From Phytophthora hibernalis (Eukaryota > Oomycota > Peronosporomycetes > Peronosporales > Peronosporaceae): a stretch of 64,000 nucleotides of DNA. A program made the translations under genes and the position numbers. The notes beneath the pieces are model-generated. The model worked only from the letters and a program-made list of their open reading frames with translations. It was not told the DNA's origin and made no database searches. Shown here piece after piece: positions 10,492 to 20,848 of the stretch (the first letter of the stretch is position 1; the number at the start of each line of letters is the position of its first letter). Location of the stretch: contig JAAKBF010000169.1 of assembly GCA_012656075.1 (NCBI GenBank), forward strand, positions 87,221 to 151,220, written 5' to 3'.

Positions 10492-11287
10492 TTGGTTCGT
10501 AGCGGGTATGGCCCCCTTCTCGTTTGACACACCGATATTAACACAAAACGTTTGTTCTACAAACATGTGTCCTCTACCTGTGCCATCTACCCTTACTGTT
10601 CTTTTTATATCCGGCAAAATGCCTCCCCCTTCACGACCCGAAAGGTGGAAGAAGACAGGTTATTGCGGTTGTTTAAAATATGGTATCCGCCGCATTTAAA
10701 ATCTGACAGTTGTCCGGCCACCTAAAATTCGACGTAAAGCTTATTCCGGCGTTTTCAATTTCTTTAAACTGTGCGGCGATTTTTCATCTGTTATGCGCCA
10801 CAGATACTGGTACTGCTTTGTTTGAAGGAACCGAGGACCACTGTGACTTGAGCGGAAGTGGTCTATTTTTGAAATAATAATCATGGGGATGGACATACAC
10901 GTTCTTTGGGACCTATGGTGCTTCCTAAAATACTATGGAAGCGGAGGGTGTAAAAATGCACCTTTAATGCAATAAACGTCCTTACCCGATTTAGATAGTT
11001 TGCTCTAAAATCGCCCTAAATTACCACCAGGTATTTGGCTGAAAACCGCTAGAACTTACGATTATTGTGAGCCAATCAGTATCGATTAAGTTTTAGATTG
11101 ATGAAAATGTTTTCATTTCCCGACGCTTAGCGGCAGACACAAATGTTCTGTAGATTTGTAAACAATATAAAAACATACGGTGTATTTAATGTTGTGTACA
11201 GGTAGTTTGCCGTGACCACGGACAGTCTGCAATTTACTTGCATCAAGCTACTACACTAAAGAAGTAAGCGCTGTGTCCGACAAGAGC
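10492..11287. other. Intergenic stretch with one repeat end
   Basis: No gene is supported. At 10916-10950 lies a 30-bp stretch (CTTCCTAAAATACTATGG, then GCGGAGGGTG) nearly identical to the left end of the MITE at 52657. No matching right end was found nearby. Confidence 0.5.
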
Positions 11288-11596
11288 ATGCGTTTGATCC
11301 ACCTCATGTTGGCTGTTGTGGTCGCTCTGGCGACATCCAATGTCGCGACCACCACGGCCACCAATGACGCCGCTGCAACAGGGTCAACGGAATTGGAGGA
11401 AATAAGAGGAGGAATGGGTATAGGAAGAGGTGGAGGCGGAGGTGCGAGTACCACAACTTACCCACCGTATACGTTCAGCTTAAAGTACCTGAGTGTCTCG
11501 CCGTATCTCCGGAAGGAATCCCACTATTGGAAAAAGGAGCGGACAATGGCCAAGAAGGACATGGAACAAGAAACGACGACCGAGTCTATCTGTTGA
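11288..11596 (+). CDS. Small secreted protein candidate
   Basis: 102 codons if started at the ATG at 11288; an in-frame ATG at 11273 lies five codons upstream, but the downstream start gives a cleaner signal peptide (MRLIHLMLAVVVALA). A Thr/Ala-rich stretch, a Gly run (GRGGGGG near residue 50) and a charged Lys/Glu C-terminus ending in Cys follow. There is no RxLR, LFLAK or Cys-rich motif. It sits 320 bp from, and converges on, the RxLR candidate. It may be a small apoplastic protein or the start of a truncated effector gene. No family is recognised. Confidence 0.4.
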   Translation: MRLIHLMLAVVVALATSNVATTTATNDAAATGSTELEEIRGGMGIGRGGGGGASTTTYPPYTFSLKYLSVSPYLRKESHYWKKERTMAKKDMEQETTTESIC

Positions 11597-11915
11597 CTTC
11601 GACCGTAGCAAGAGTAGCGAGTCGTGGTCATCTACGTTTCACTCAATGGAATTCGTGAATGTTTCGTTTAATATCAGCTTCTTTTTCTGAAGTAGCGTAC
11701 TCGCCCAAGCACAACTGAATAGTCTCAGACCAATAGCTGAAGAGGGCTGTATTCGGGCCGAGGGCTGCATTCCATCAGGCGTACAGCCTTGTGTGCTCAC
11801 GTCGCTCCCTAAAAAGCAGTGGTTTCCTGAGTAAGATCGTTTAGTTTGCAGTAATAACATCTAGATTTATTAAAAGCACGACAAGTGCGATGATTTGCAT
11901 GAAAAAGCGTCAAGT
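11597..11915. other. Convergent intergenic gap
   Basis: Lies between the 3' ends of the two secreted-protein candidates. No gene or clear repeat seen. Confidence 0.45.
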
Positions 11916-12605
11916 TTAAGGTTGAACGAGGAATACTCTGCTGTGTGGCAAAGAGCATAGTCTACGGCAAAACATTAGCATGGCACAGATTTCGTTACAC
12001 GAGACATGGGCTGATATTGTATCTCTTGATACAGGCAAATTAATTGCTGCAAAACGTTCTATACCGACCTTCAGCGTGGCACTGTCCGACTGTCGACCAT
12101 AATACAGCTGGTGAGTGTCGGTAGTAGTATCGATAATGGATACACAAGACGAAATCCGTCTATTAACCTGCGTCTTACTATGGGCGCCAACCGTCCAGGT
12201 ACGACTTGTAGCCCGAGTATAGGTTGCTGTAGGTCTGTCCGAACCCCCGTTGACGTCGACGCCGATCTTCTGGGCCACCTCATTCGCCGTGTATTCGTTG
12301 GCGGCCCAACGCTTGAACAACCTTGACATATTTTTTCTGTTCAATGCGGGATCGAGTATGCCCCAATCGAAGAGCGGCTTTCCTCTCTCCTCCTTGTCAA
12401 TGCCGTTTACGCTGTCTTCGTCGGCGTCTTCCTTGATCGCACGGTGACTTCGCATGAATCGGCCATGATCTTCAACCGCATCCGTCGTCTGAAGCGAGTC
12501 GAGCGGCGTCACTTTTAACAGATGAGCCTGTCCAGAGAGGGGAGAAGCTTCGCCGCTGGCTCGAAGTGTAGCGGCAATAGCTAGCAGGGCGTAGCAAACA
12601 CGCAT
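11916..12605 (-). CDS. RxLR-dEER effector candidate (RFMR variant)
   Basis: 229 residues, intact from ATG 12605 to the stop at 11916. A signal peptide is predicted by eye at residues 1-20 (MRVCYALLAIAATL, ending near SGEA). RFMRSHR follows at residues 49-55 and a dEER motif (KEER) at 71-74; this is the order and spacing of secreted oomycete effectors that act inside plant cells. RFMR has Met in place of the consensus Leu. Residues 78-115 (W81, LFKRW at 96-100, then a basic/acidic helix) resemble the start of a W/Y fold. The C-terminal half (about 120-229) is Thr/Ser/Cys-rich and unlike a W/Y repeat; it may come from a frameshift or a novel end. No intron is needed. The target plant process is unknown. 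Confidence 0.75.
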   Translation of the reverse strand: MRVCYALLAIAATLRASGEASPLSGQAHLLKVTPLDSLQTTDAVEDHGRFMRSHRAIKEDADEDSVNGIDKEERGKPLFDWGILDPALNRKNMSRLFKRWAANEYTANEVAQKIGVDVNGGSDRPTATYTRATSRTWTVGAHSKTQVNRRISSCVSIIDTTTDTHQLYYGRQSDSATLKVGIERFAAINLPVSRDTISAHVSCNEICAMLMFCRRLCSLPHSRVFLVQP

Positions 12606-13052
12606 GATTGGTCTTGTTGGTCTTGAAAAAAGGGCTAGCTTTCAAACGCTACAACTGTCGGGGAATTGGGCGCTGTGTGCGGAGCAAATTACAGAATGAA
12701 GTTTTAAAGTTGCAAGGGTTTCGTTTTTCGGTGAGGTTTATTGGTGTCACTTCGTTAAACCAACGACTTCCTATATCCGATGCACGCTACGCCCTTTCGT
12801 CGCAATATGCACGCAACTGTCATTAGCCTCGTTGCTTCCGCCGCGTTCTCCAGCACGGGTTTCCGGCGCTTACACCCCGGAGGCCGAAGCCGCCTCCGTT
12901 GCGATTGTGCGAGCATGAATAATTCTGCAGAGGAAGTCCACTTCAGTCTTGTCATCACTCCACGTGGCGTAATCCACGTAGACTACCATTGCTTTATCAG
13001 TGGGTGTCACTCCACAAAGCTTGTGATGCACTTTCCATATTGTAGCATTGCT
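12606..13052. other. Upstream region of the RxLR candidate
   Basis: No gene is assigned. A minus-strand open frame (12870-13280) overlaps the repeat that follows and matches no family I recognise. No clear oomycete initiator element was seen upstream of 12605. Confidence 0.4.
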
Positions 13053-13425
13053 CGCGGTTGCTACGCGCGAATTTGAGTCCGTAGTAGGAGGCGAACCCCC
13101 ACACCACGTACGGCAGCGGCCTTGAGCACGCCACCTTCCTTGTTGACGAATGAAGCTGGTCGCGGTTGTCACGCGCGAATTTGAGTCCGTAGTGGGAGGC
13201 AAACCCCCACACCACTTACGGTGGCGGCCTTGAGCACGCCACCTTCTTTGTTGACGAATGAAGCTGGTCACGATTGTCACGTGCGGGCTTGATAGTGAGG
13301 TGGGGACGGGCCTTCACCTTGGACGATGAGACCGTGAGGTACGCCACCTTGTTAGCAAAAGAAGCTGGTCACGGTGTCACGCGCGGGCTTGAGTGTGTGG
13401 TGGGGACGGACCTCCACCACAGACG
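13053..13425. repeat. 108-bp minisatellite, about 3.5 copies
   Basis: Copies start at 13053, 13161, 13269 and 13370 (partial), each opening with C(G/A)CGGTTG..ACGCGCG and ending in GAAGCTGGT. The first two are 108 bp and nearly identical. The third is 101 bp and diverged, which suggests recent duplication of the first pair. Confidence 0.8.
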
Positions 13426-13799
13426 TCAGCGGCATGAAACACGCTGCCGATACGGTACCGGTACAGCGCCGGAGAGGTCGCACAGCGTCTCTCCATTACC
13501 CAAGGGCCCCGGAGGAGGACTTCTCCCTTGGATGAGAGCCAGTCCCGGATGACCGGTTCTGTCACTTGAGCGGTAGCCGTCGAGTTGAGAAGTGAAGTTG
13601 CAAGGGTTTGCGGACAGCAAACTTGTCCGATGAGCTACCCTGTGAGTAGCACATGTTTAAAACCCGCGAATGTTGATCACTCCAGTCAAAGACGCGAGCA
13701 TGATGTTTTCGTTGGGTAAAGTCCCTAAACCGAGCTTCTTGTCTGTTTTTTATCTTTGTCGCAGCTATTATTTTAATAATAACTGCTAAAAAAGACGCG
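13426..13799. other. Intergenic stretch, no gene seen
   Basis: GC-rich left part and AT-rich right part; no supported feature. Confidence 0.4.
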
Positions 13800-15380
13800 A
13801 GTATGTTGCAGCTTTGGCGAATACCGCCGCGGACGCCGCCGGTGATCGCGACGTCGAGGAGGCTTCACCGCCCAAGAACCAGTCTTGTCAGAAGGTGCGA
13901 ACGCGCGCTCGTCATTCAGGACGAGCGCGCCGCGACCAAAAGCGTGCTGCTTCACAGTAACCGCTAAAAGAGGTGACCTTGGCAGAGAAGGAACCGCCGT
14001 TGTTCAAGTGTTCTTCTAACACCGAGGAAGAAGACGGGCACGCTCACGTGTCTGAGGTTGTCGTCAACGCTCTTGATGAACAGCAGGAGCGCCTGTCGGC
14101 TGATCATCTGCGAGGCCCCTTGCGTGCCGAGTCTCCGTACTGGAAGGGCTACTTCCCGCCCGATGAGAACACGGGCTCGCCGTTGTTCTTAGAGCAACTC
14201 GTGGCTCCGCGAGCCTGATCGGAGGTCGAATCTCCAAGGGCTCTTTCGAACGCACCCTGGTGGTGTTCCACCCATTGTTTTGCAATCACTTAGAGGCTGC
14301 GAGGTGTGTGCTGCTGGCGCCACATCGAGCCCCGCCTAAGGCGTTCACCAGCTTTCGCAAGAAGGCCGAAAACAAGGGTGGGCTTGCTCCCGTCTGGGGT
14401 TACCACTGGGTCCAACCCGTGGATGATTCTACGTTTGCTCAGGCGGAGGACCTCTTCTGGAAGTGGCTCTTCCTTCGGGGTACACCCCTCAGGAAATTGA
14501 CCGCCTCAAGGGCGAACATACTATTTCCAGCATTCTTGATTAGCGTGACCTTCTGATCGAGTTCGCTCATCTGATCAGTAAGCGACAGCTTACTTGTCAA
14601 ATGGAGAACCTCCGGCGTAAAGCCTTGGTCAGCGCTCATGACGAGCGTGGGTATAGCGCTGGAGCTGGCGTCGCTATACCGTCGCATTCGGCCAAGAAGG
14701 CCAGGACTACTTACGAAGCTGCCGTCGGGTCTGGTCCCAGGTCTCGACAGCCTTCGAGCTGTCCAACCGGCTTCCATGAGTTCAGTGACGAGGGGTAGCC
14801 CGCCACTTTACCAAGAGTTGGAACTTCTCTTGGGGGCGCCTCTCGTGAATGATCCGCTCAACGTGGTAGTGGGCCCCCATTACGATCAAGGAGGGCCGAC
14901 GGAGGCCTCGCACGCGTTCGCGTACGAGGCTCCGGCGTGGCAGGAGGCGCCTTGACCTGTGACGGGATCCGGGGACTCGTCTGTGCATGTTCATCAGGAC
15001 GAGATCCGCGATTCTCGCGATCATGTGTACACCCTCGAGATCGCTTTGGGTCTTGGTCCAGGGGACAGGCTGCTGCGCAGTCCAAGAAGCGCGGAGCTCT
15101 CAAGGCCCTGCAAGATTCCTTGGGGGTATGCGCCGTGGGTGGCTGATCTGCATGAGCGTGTGGATCGCCGGACGGCCGAGCTTGACCGTGACAATCTCCA
15201 CGGTGAAAATGCCGAACCCCGACGCGAGTTATACTCGCGTCTCCCTCGGGAGACTCATATTCGGGCTCCGGTTCAGCCCCAGCCTCAGCCGCAGGCTTAT
15301 GCGTACGCCAATACGGTCCGTACGCGTATTGTCCTTCGTTTGGTGGGAGCCCGTCGTACCCGCAGCCACTGTACGACCAT
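13800..15380 (+). pseudogene. Retrotransposon gag-like pseudogene
   Basis: Plus-strand frames joined by stops and frameshifts read like a gag/capsid polyprotein. A Lys/Arg-rich start (13800-13960) is followed by TAA, then SPYWKGYFPPDENTG near 14130, a stop near 14216, WGYHWVQPVDD near 14398, EDLFWKWLFLRG near 14446, and EIDRLKGEH after a frameshift near 14495. A possible coiled-coil continuation runs from 14990 to 15350 (DEIRDSRDHVYTLE, DLHERVDRRTAELD, then a Pro/Gln-rich tail). No zinc knuckle or pol is present. Minus-strand chromodomain sequence sits between the two blocks (14715-14890). The assignment rests on composition and context only. Confidence 0.45.
14715..14890 (-). pseudogene. Chromodomain fragment of the Gypsy integrase C-terminus
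   Basis: Reading leftwards from 14880: HYHVERIIHERRPQEKFQLL then VKWR, then after a one-base shift GYPSSLNSW. This fits the chromodomain core (aromatic cage positions Y, W, W) that in chromoviruses directs integration to modified histones. It lies about 500 bp beyond the GPF motif, separated by a linker with stops. Degenerate. Confidence 0.65.
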
Positions 15381-15388
15381 GATGCTTT

Positions 15389-16620
15389 TCAGCGGTCGAA
15401 TTCCTCGTTGCCCCCCAACTGGGACCCCGTCTCGTTTTGTGGAAGTAGCGTCGCCCTCGCGGGGACCACCTCCTTTTCCATATGAGGGCCGTCGCCTTGA
15501 GGATCGTGGTACCTCTTCAGACGACCCACATATAATGTCGGGTGCATCGACTTGGGCAAGTCGATCGTGTACGCCGCACCATGCTTTGCCAGGACCGTGA
15601 AAGGTCCAATGAAGCGGTGCTTCAGCTTGTTGCTACCAACGGAGCTTACCAGATTCGGCGGTAAGTTCTTAGTGTCAAGTAGGACTAGGTCACCCACAGT
15701 AAACACGTTAACGTTTCCTCTTCCGTGTTTGTCAGAGTACTCCTTTTGTTTATCTTGGGCGGTAGCCATAACATTTCTAACCCGGCTTATGATATTAATC
15801 CTGTCATCGACAAAGGTCTTTAATTGCTTTCGTAATGAGACCAGTATCACGTCAGACACTTGGGAGGAAAGAGCTCTCCGAGCCTCCCCACTTACGACGG
15901 AAGTCGCAGAGCTTCCCCGCCGTGTCAAAGGCACTTGGGGCTGCCACAGCCCGTTCAGGTAGAACGGGGTAAACCCGGTCGACGCGTGAACCGCGTTGTT
16001 GAGCGCAAAATCAATCATAGGCAGGCGGTCAAACCAAATGCCCGGAGGGTCAGCACAGACACCCCGAAGCGTGTCTTCGAGGCCGCGATTAACCCGCTCC
16101 GTCTGGCCATACGTTTGGGGATGGTCCGCGGTGGACATCAGAGGTCTGGTTCCGAGTAATTGGAACAGGGTCTCCCGCCGTGAAGCGCGGGCCTCGATCG
16201 GAGACAAGGGTCTCTGGGAGACCGTGAAAGCGGGACACACCATCGAGTAACAGCTTTGCAGTAGTTCCCTCTGTCACCGTATCGGAGACTGGAGCGAGAT
16301 GCACCATCTTGCTCAGACGGCAGACAAACACCAAGATGCCGGTATTGCCTTGGGCAGTCCGAAGACGAAGTCAAGGCTCATTGACTTCCAGCAGTCCGCC
16401 GGGACAGCCAGACTCCGATGGAGAGCCGAAGCGTGGACCGAGGGCTTCACACGCGACATGTATCACACGTCTTGACGTACGTGGCGACCCACGTGTACAT
16501 GTGGGCCCACCAGAAGTGCGTCGACACAGAGAGGAACGTCTTCACCCAGCCAAGGGAGCCACCTGAAGGTGTATCGTGGCCTCAAGAAGTATTTCATACT
16601 TCCGATCTTCGTCGTTCGCA
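15389..16620 (-). pseudogene. Gypsy integrase
   Basis: Integrase core pieces: LVFVCRLSKMVHLAPV near 16330, LVSDRGPRFT near 16225 (catalytic Asp), then, after a frameshift, STADHPQTYGQTERVNR near 16130 (catalytic Glu). A long open frame of 284 codons (16243-15389) carries the C-terminal domain with KLKHRFIGPFTVL near 15620 (GPY/F motif) and MHPTLYVGRLKRYH near 15540. The upstream zinc-finger part (16620-16340) is broken by stops. Confidence 0.85.
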
Positions 16621-16836
16621 ACGACTACCCTAGGAGGGTCTCGCGGAAGTAGACCAGACCATCTGACAACTCATAGCGGTGTAGGCGCGAACGCTGCCTC
16701 GGCGAGAGCCATGTCAGCTTGAACTCGTTGCCTGCAGAAAAGTAGCGGACAAAGGCGCAAGCGTCTCGTCGTCCCGATCCGCCATGCGTATCCGATCATA
16801 AATATCTCCAGAGGATCTCGTAATATGAGCCAGTTC

Positions 16837-18210
16837 TTAGTCTGGACATCGTGACAGTGCGTCGGCAAGCACGTTCAGCTTGCCTGGCTTGTATTCAACA
16901 CGGCAGTTGTATTCCGCGAAGAACGACAGCCAGCGCGCCATTTGCTGCGACAAGTGTGTCGAATTAGTCGCCGTCTGCAAGGACGCGTGGTCGGTGTAGA
17001 TCACAAAAGGGTGTTGAGCCAAGGAGACGCACCCAGAACTTCGCCAGAGCGTACTTCATTGCGAGGAGCTTCTAGTCGCTCACAGGATAGTTCCTCTCGT
17101 CTGCCTTAAGCTGCCTGGACTGGAACGAGATGGCTCGCTCGTGTCCTTCGTCGTCCCTTTGCAGCAGCGCGTAACCAATAACCTAGTCGGATGCGTCGCA
17201 GACGACACTGAACGGATTCGTCTCGTCCAGCAGAGCCAGGACCGCCGCGCACTGAAGGATCACCTTGATGCTGTCAAACGCGTCCTGGTGGTGGCATTCC
17301 GAATGCCACTCAATGTCCTTCTTTAATAGGTCGGACAAGGGCTTTGCCAACCCGGCGTAGCCCGCAATATACTTGTGCAAATAGTTGGTCAAAACCAGCC
17401 ACCTACGCAAATCCTTTTGAGATCTTGGCGTCGACCAGGCTGAGATGGCTCAGACCTTCTCGGGATCAGCCGGAACGCCGACGCTGCTGACAAAACAGCC
17501 GAGAACCTTGATTTCTCCGGCGACAAAGACGCACTTGTCGATGTTGGCATATAGCTTGTTGGCGCTCATGACCTCAAACACTCGACGGATGTGTTCAAGA
17601 TGCACCTCAATACCCGTCATGCCTTCCTCGGAACGGCCATGGACGAAGATGTCGTCGAAGTACGTCTGCGTGAAGGCGCGAAAGGGTAGGAACAGCTGCG
17701 TGACCAAGCGATTGAAAGTCACTGGGGCAGTGGACACGCCCTATGACATCACTAGCCATTCCCAAAGTATCTCGCTAAGGGTGCTGACCGCGGTGAGTGG
17801 TATGTCGCTCTGACGCATCCGGATCTGGTAGTATTCGTCCACCAGATCCAGTGCGCTGTATAGCTCACAGCCGGCCATGTTGTTTGACAACAGATCCTTT
17901 CGAGGGATGGGTGTCTGGGCCGGCACAGTCGCGCTGTTCAGCTTGTTACAAGCGTGAACCGGACACCACTTCCCGTTCGGCTTGCGAATGTAAAATATGG
18001 GCGTCGAGTGCGGAGACTTTGATTCTCGCACCATGCATTGGCGGCAAAGAAGGCATCAATGACGTCGCACTGCTCACGAGGCAGTGGCCACTTCCTGGTG
18101 ACGCAGTACTTTGTACCAGGCACGAGGTCAATCTCGTGCCGAACTCCTCGGTTCGGAGGGAGTTGGGATGGTGGGTCTTTAGACACCACATCCGAGAATT
18201 CCTGAGTCAA
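16837..18210 (-). pseudogene. Gypsy reverse transcriptase-RNase H
   Basis: RT begins near 18130 with HEIDLVPGTK and, after a frameshift, continues from 18034 with PIFYIRKPNGKW, YSALDLVDEYYQI near 17860 and the catalytic box TYFDDIFVH near 17660. An in-frame stop at 17738-17740 replaces the usual PxGL segment. FVSSVGVPADPEKV near 17480, NYLHKYIAGYAGLAKPL near 17370 and FSVVCDASD near 17205 (first RNase H Asp) follow, then FVIYTDHASL near 17010 and LNVLADALSR near 16860. Five or more stops or frameshifts. Confidence 0.87.
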
Positions 18211-18439
18211 GGCATAGGTCGGATCATTCGGGTTCTTGAACCCAAACGCGTTGTGCGCTGCTTCCGGAACGCCTCCAGAACGTCCTCGTTCATTACATAG
18301 GAAGAGTTCGCTTTTTCAGGAGTGGGCTTCGGTCGTAGGAGTACCATCTCCGAGATCCCGCCGCTTTTCAGGTCGGCCAGAAAGTCGATCACTGACATTT
18401 CTTCGAGATTCAGAAGCTCTGACATCTCTGGTAGGGCCT

Positions 18440-19370
18440 CTAGTTGGACCGACCCGGACTTGACCTTGCGGCCAGTCTCGCCGTCGAAGATATTATAGCA
18501 TTCTTCTGGCGGCGGTGCCGAGGAGTCTTCACCGACTCCAAGCTTCGTCCCGAAACTTCGGTCTTGACACCCTGTGGAGAGGCTTGGCGTGGTGCTCTGT
18601 TACCCACAGCCGTCTTCTGGCGTGGCTCTTCGTTACTCACTGCCTTGTCTTGTCTCGGTACAGGGCCTAAGGCCTGTAACGGCACGTGTGGAACTGTGTT
18701 ACCCACACTGGAGGTGCTGCGTGCGACCTCCGCGCTGGCCACGGCCTCGACCTCTCCGGTCTCACATGGGCTTGAGCCCTCCTGTACACGGGCTTCGTCC
18801 TTCGCGGACTTTGTCGAATCCGATACGGCGCAACGACTTGGTGCGCTGAAGGATACTGGCGTTGCATCTTCCCTCGCGGTTCTGGACGTATCCAACCCTT
18901 TCGGCTTGCTGGAGGTTCGTAGCAGCAGAGGCCTCCGCGGTATTCCACTGGAGTCCATTGGAGCCTCGAGTTTGGACAGAGGTGGCAACATTACTCACCG
19001 AGGACGCAGGCCGGATATCTCCGATGGCTTTGCCGTGCCAGTCGATCGAGGGATCATGCATTTCGAACCATGGCATGCCCAGGATCAAGTCATGCTCGTC
19101 CATGCCAAGAACGATGAATCGTTCAGTCGAGTCGAAGTCTTCGAACTTGACTGCAAGATCCATAAGGACCTTAGGTACTTCTGCCACGGACCCGTAGGCA
19201 AATCTGACAGAGACTTGCCCGTTGCCATTGCTTTCTTGCAGAGCATCGGCGTATTTTTCCCCATTCCGGTCGACCGACTGGCGGCATGCAAAGTTCTTGG
19301 ACGCCCCAGAATCAATCAGAATACTTAAGTGATGATTGTATCCCAGTATACTTTCGTGTACTACAAGCAC
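18440..19370 (-). pseudogene. Gypsy protease and protease-RT linker
   Basis: The 203-codon frame from 19370 to 18762 begins close to the protease active site ILIDSGASKNF near 19320, with the second conserved block DLILGMPWF near 19090. The downstream part and the overlapping frame 18991-18440 are Pro/Ser/Arg-rich linker without a recognised domain. The frame differs from gag, as expected for a frameshift-expressed or decayed pol. Confidence 0.75.
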
Positions 19371-19450
19371 CCTCTTCGCTTCGAGAGTACAGACACTCTC
19401 TGGGGCTTAACCTCCATGGTGCACGCCATCCGCGCACCTCTCATGAACGC

Positions 19451-20239
19451 TTAGTCTTTCCCCAGCAGCCCCCCGCACCTACTGGGTTCCTGCGTTCCCT
19501 GGCCTTGGGATCGCGCCTTCTGCGAACGACCCTTGGGACCAGAAGGGCGAGGAGGGAAACGCCTCCTTTGTCCGCCCGCAGGACAGGTACGTTTCATGTA
19601 CCCGAACTTGCCGCAGCGGATGTCGTTCCGCTCGGCCAGGCCGAAGTCCATAGTCCGCCAGTTCTGGCCGGCACTGCCTCCGGCTGTGCCCTTAGATGAA
19701 GAGTGCCAAGCAGACACAGGAGTACGAGCCTGTTTGTGACTGTACTTCTCTTGGAGATCGACCTGGACGGCCGCTTTCATGGTGTTGGCTTGCACGCGGA
19801 ACAGTTGTGTGCGTGCGGGACCAACTCTCAGGCCGTCCTCGAACACGGCCATGTGTTCAGGTAGGAGGTTCCCTACCAGAGACGCCGGGAGTACTCGCCT
19901 CTCCTGGGTGTACTCGTGCATCTCACGCTTCCCTTGCTTACAGGTGAGGAAGCGCGAGCGCTGGCGATACTCATAGTTCGCCGGTAGAAACGCGACTCGA
20001 AACTATTCACACTGCTGAGACCATGATGTGAAACATCCAGGGCTTGTCGCTTCGCGCATATACGCCCAAGGCTTGGCTCGACCACCGAGATTGGAGAACG
20101 CAAAAGCGAGTCGAAGTTGCTCGGACGAGAGAAGAGCTGCGTCCATCGCAAGCTCGACGTTTCGAGTCCAGAAGTTAATATTTTCTCCTTCCTTTCCGTC
20201 AAATGACTGAACCTTCAGCCGCAACGGCTTGGGCTGCAT
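19451..20239 (-). pseudogene. Gypsy gag
   Basis: Starts at ATG 20239. Retrotrans_gag core: LKVQSFDGKEGENINFW near 20220, LRLAFAFSNLGGRAKPW near 20115. An in-frame TAG at 20003-20005 interrupts it; the same frame resumes and ends at 19451. The nucleocapsid knuckle near 19620 (IRCGKFGYMKRTCP) has lost the first Cys, and Tyr replaces the His of the CCHC consensus, so it is probably unable to bind zinc. Confidence 0.8.
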
Positions 20240-20522
20240 CGATCATGACCCCGAAGGCCGCCCCTACAGGTTGCCATGCGCATGGGCGATGAGGCCTTGC
20301 TCATAAGCGTCGAACGCACTCACGCGTTCGACCTACTCGGCATGTGTTGACATTACCAAGCTCTGCAAGGCATCACTTCCAAAGATGCCTACCATCTACC
20401 GGACCGACATGAACTGTGAGTCGGTCAAGTGAGGAAACTGAGTGCAATCCATGTTGGCTCACTTCTTAAGACCACAGAGTACCAGGTAGTTCAATCTACC
20501 CGCGTAGGTGTAGGGTTAACTA

Positions 20523-20534
20523 CAAATGCTACCA
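20523..20534 (-). other. Candidate primer-binding site of the Gypsy element
   Basis: On the minus strand TGGTAGCATTTG lies two bases inside the LTR end (GTCACA at 20542-20537), where a tRNA primer would pair. TGG matches a mature tRNA 3' end complement; the tRNA was not identified. Confidence 0.45.
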
Positions 20535-20536
20535 AG

Positions 20537-20840
20537 TGTGACGGGGGCCTTGCTTGAGGAAGCGTAGCTTCAAGAGTATACGAACGCTTAGTGAACGGCA
20601 GTTCACGAGCTCCTGGTCTGTGGGAGCTGAGTGGCTAGAATAGTTTAAAGACTGAGTGTATTTATAGGTGTACCTTAAATTGGCCTGAAATACAATTTCT
20701 AAGTAACCTATAGTTTGTTCTAAATGTAATATGAACTGTTGGTTAAGGCACGTCGGTGACGTAGCCATGGTGTGTTCAAGACCATAAGTGACGTGGTGTC
20801 GATGTCGATGTGTATCCATCTTAGAAGAGTGATCCTGTCA
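20537..20840 (-). repeat. Gypsy 5' LTR, right boundary uncertain
   Basis: Plus strand starts TGTGACGGGGGCC next to the candidate primer site. TGTCAC near 20837-20842 is the best candidate for the other end. No second copy in the window confirms the limits. Confidence 0.5.
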
Positions 20841-20848
20841 CTCTTCTA
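20822..20848. repeat. Perfect hairpin, 11-bp arms, 5-base loop
   Basis: TAGAAGAGTGA (20822-20832), loop TCCTG, TCACTCTTCTA (20838-20848). It overlaps the presumed outer LTR edge of the Gypsy element. Confidence 0.75.

Larger units (their letters stand above)
14715..20840 (-). mobile_element. Ty3/Gypsy chromodomain retrotransposon, degenerate
   Basis: Order on the minus strand: LTR-like end (20537-20840), primer-binding-like site, gag, protease, reverse transcriptase, RNase H, integrase with GPF motif, chromodomain-like end. This is the Gypsy order (RT before integrase). Stops and frameshifts occur in every domain. The matching 3' LTR was not found on the left side, so the element is truncated or overwritten by the gag-like sequence at 13.8-15.4 kb. 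Confidence 0.82.

Noticed and set aside
13274..13552. Plus-strand frame across the minisatellite.
   Set aside because: Composition follows the repeat unit and no domain is visible; openness is explained by GC-rich tandem duplication.
18444..19328. Long plus-strand frame (294 codons).
   Set aside because: Overlaps the Gypsy protease and linker on the other strand, where the DSGA and LILGMPWF motifs are found.
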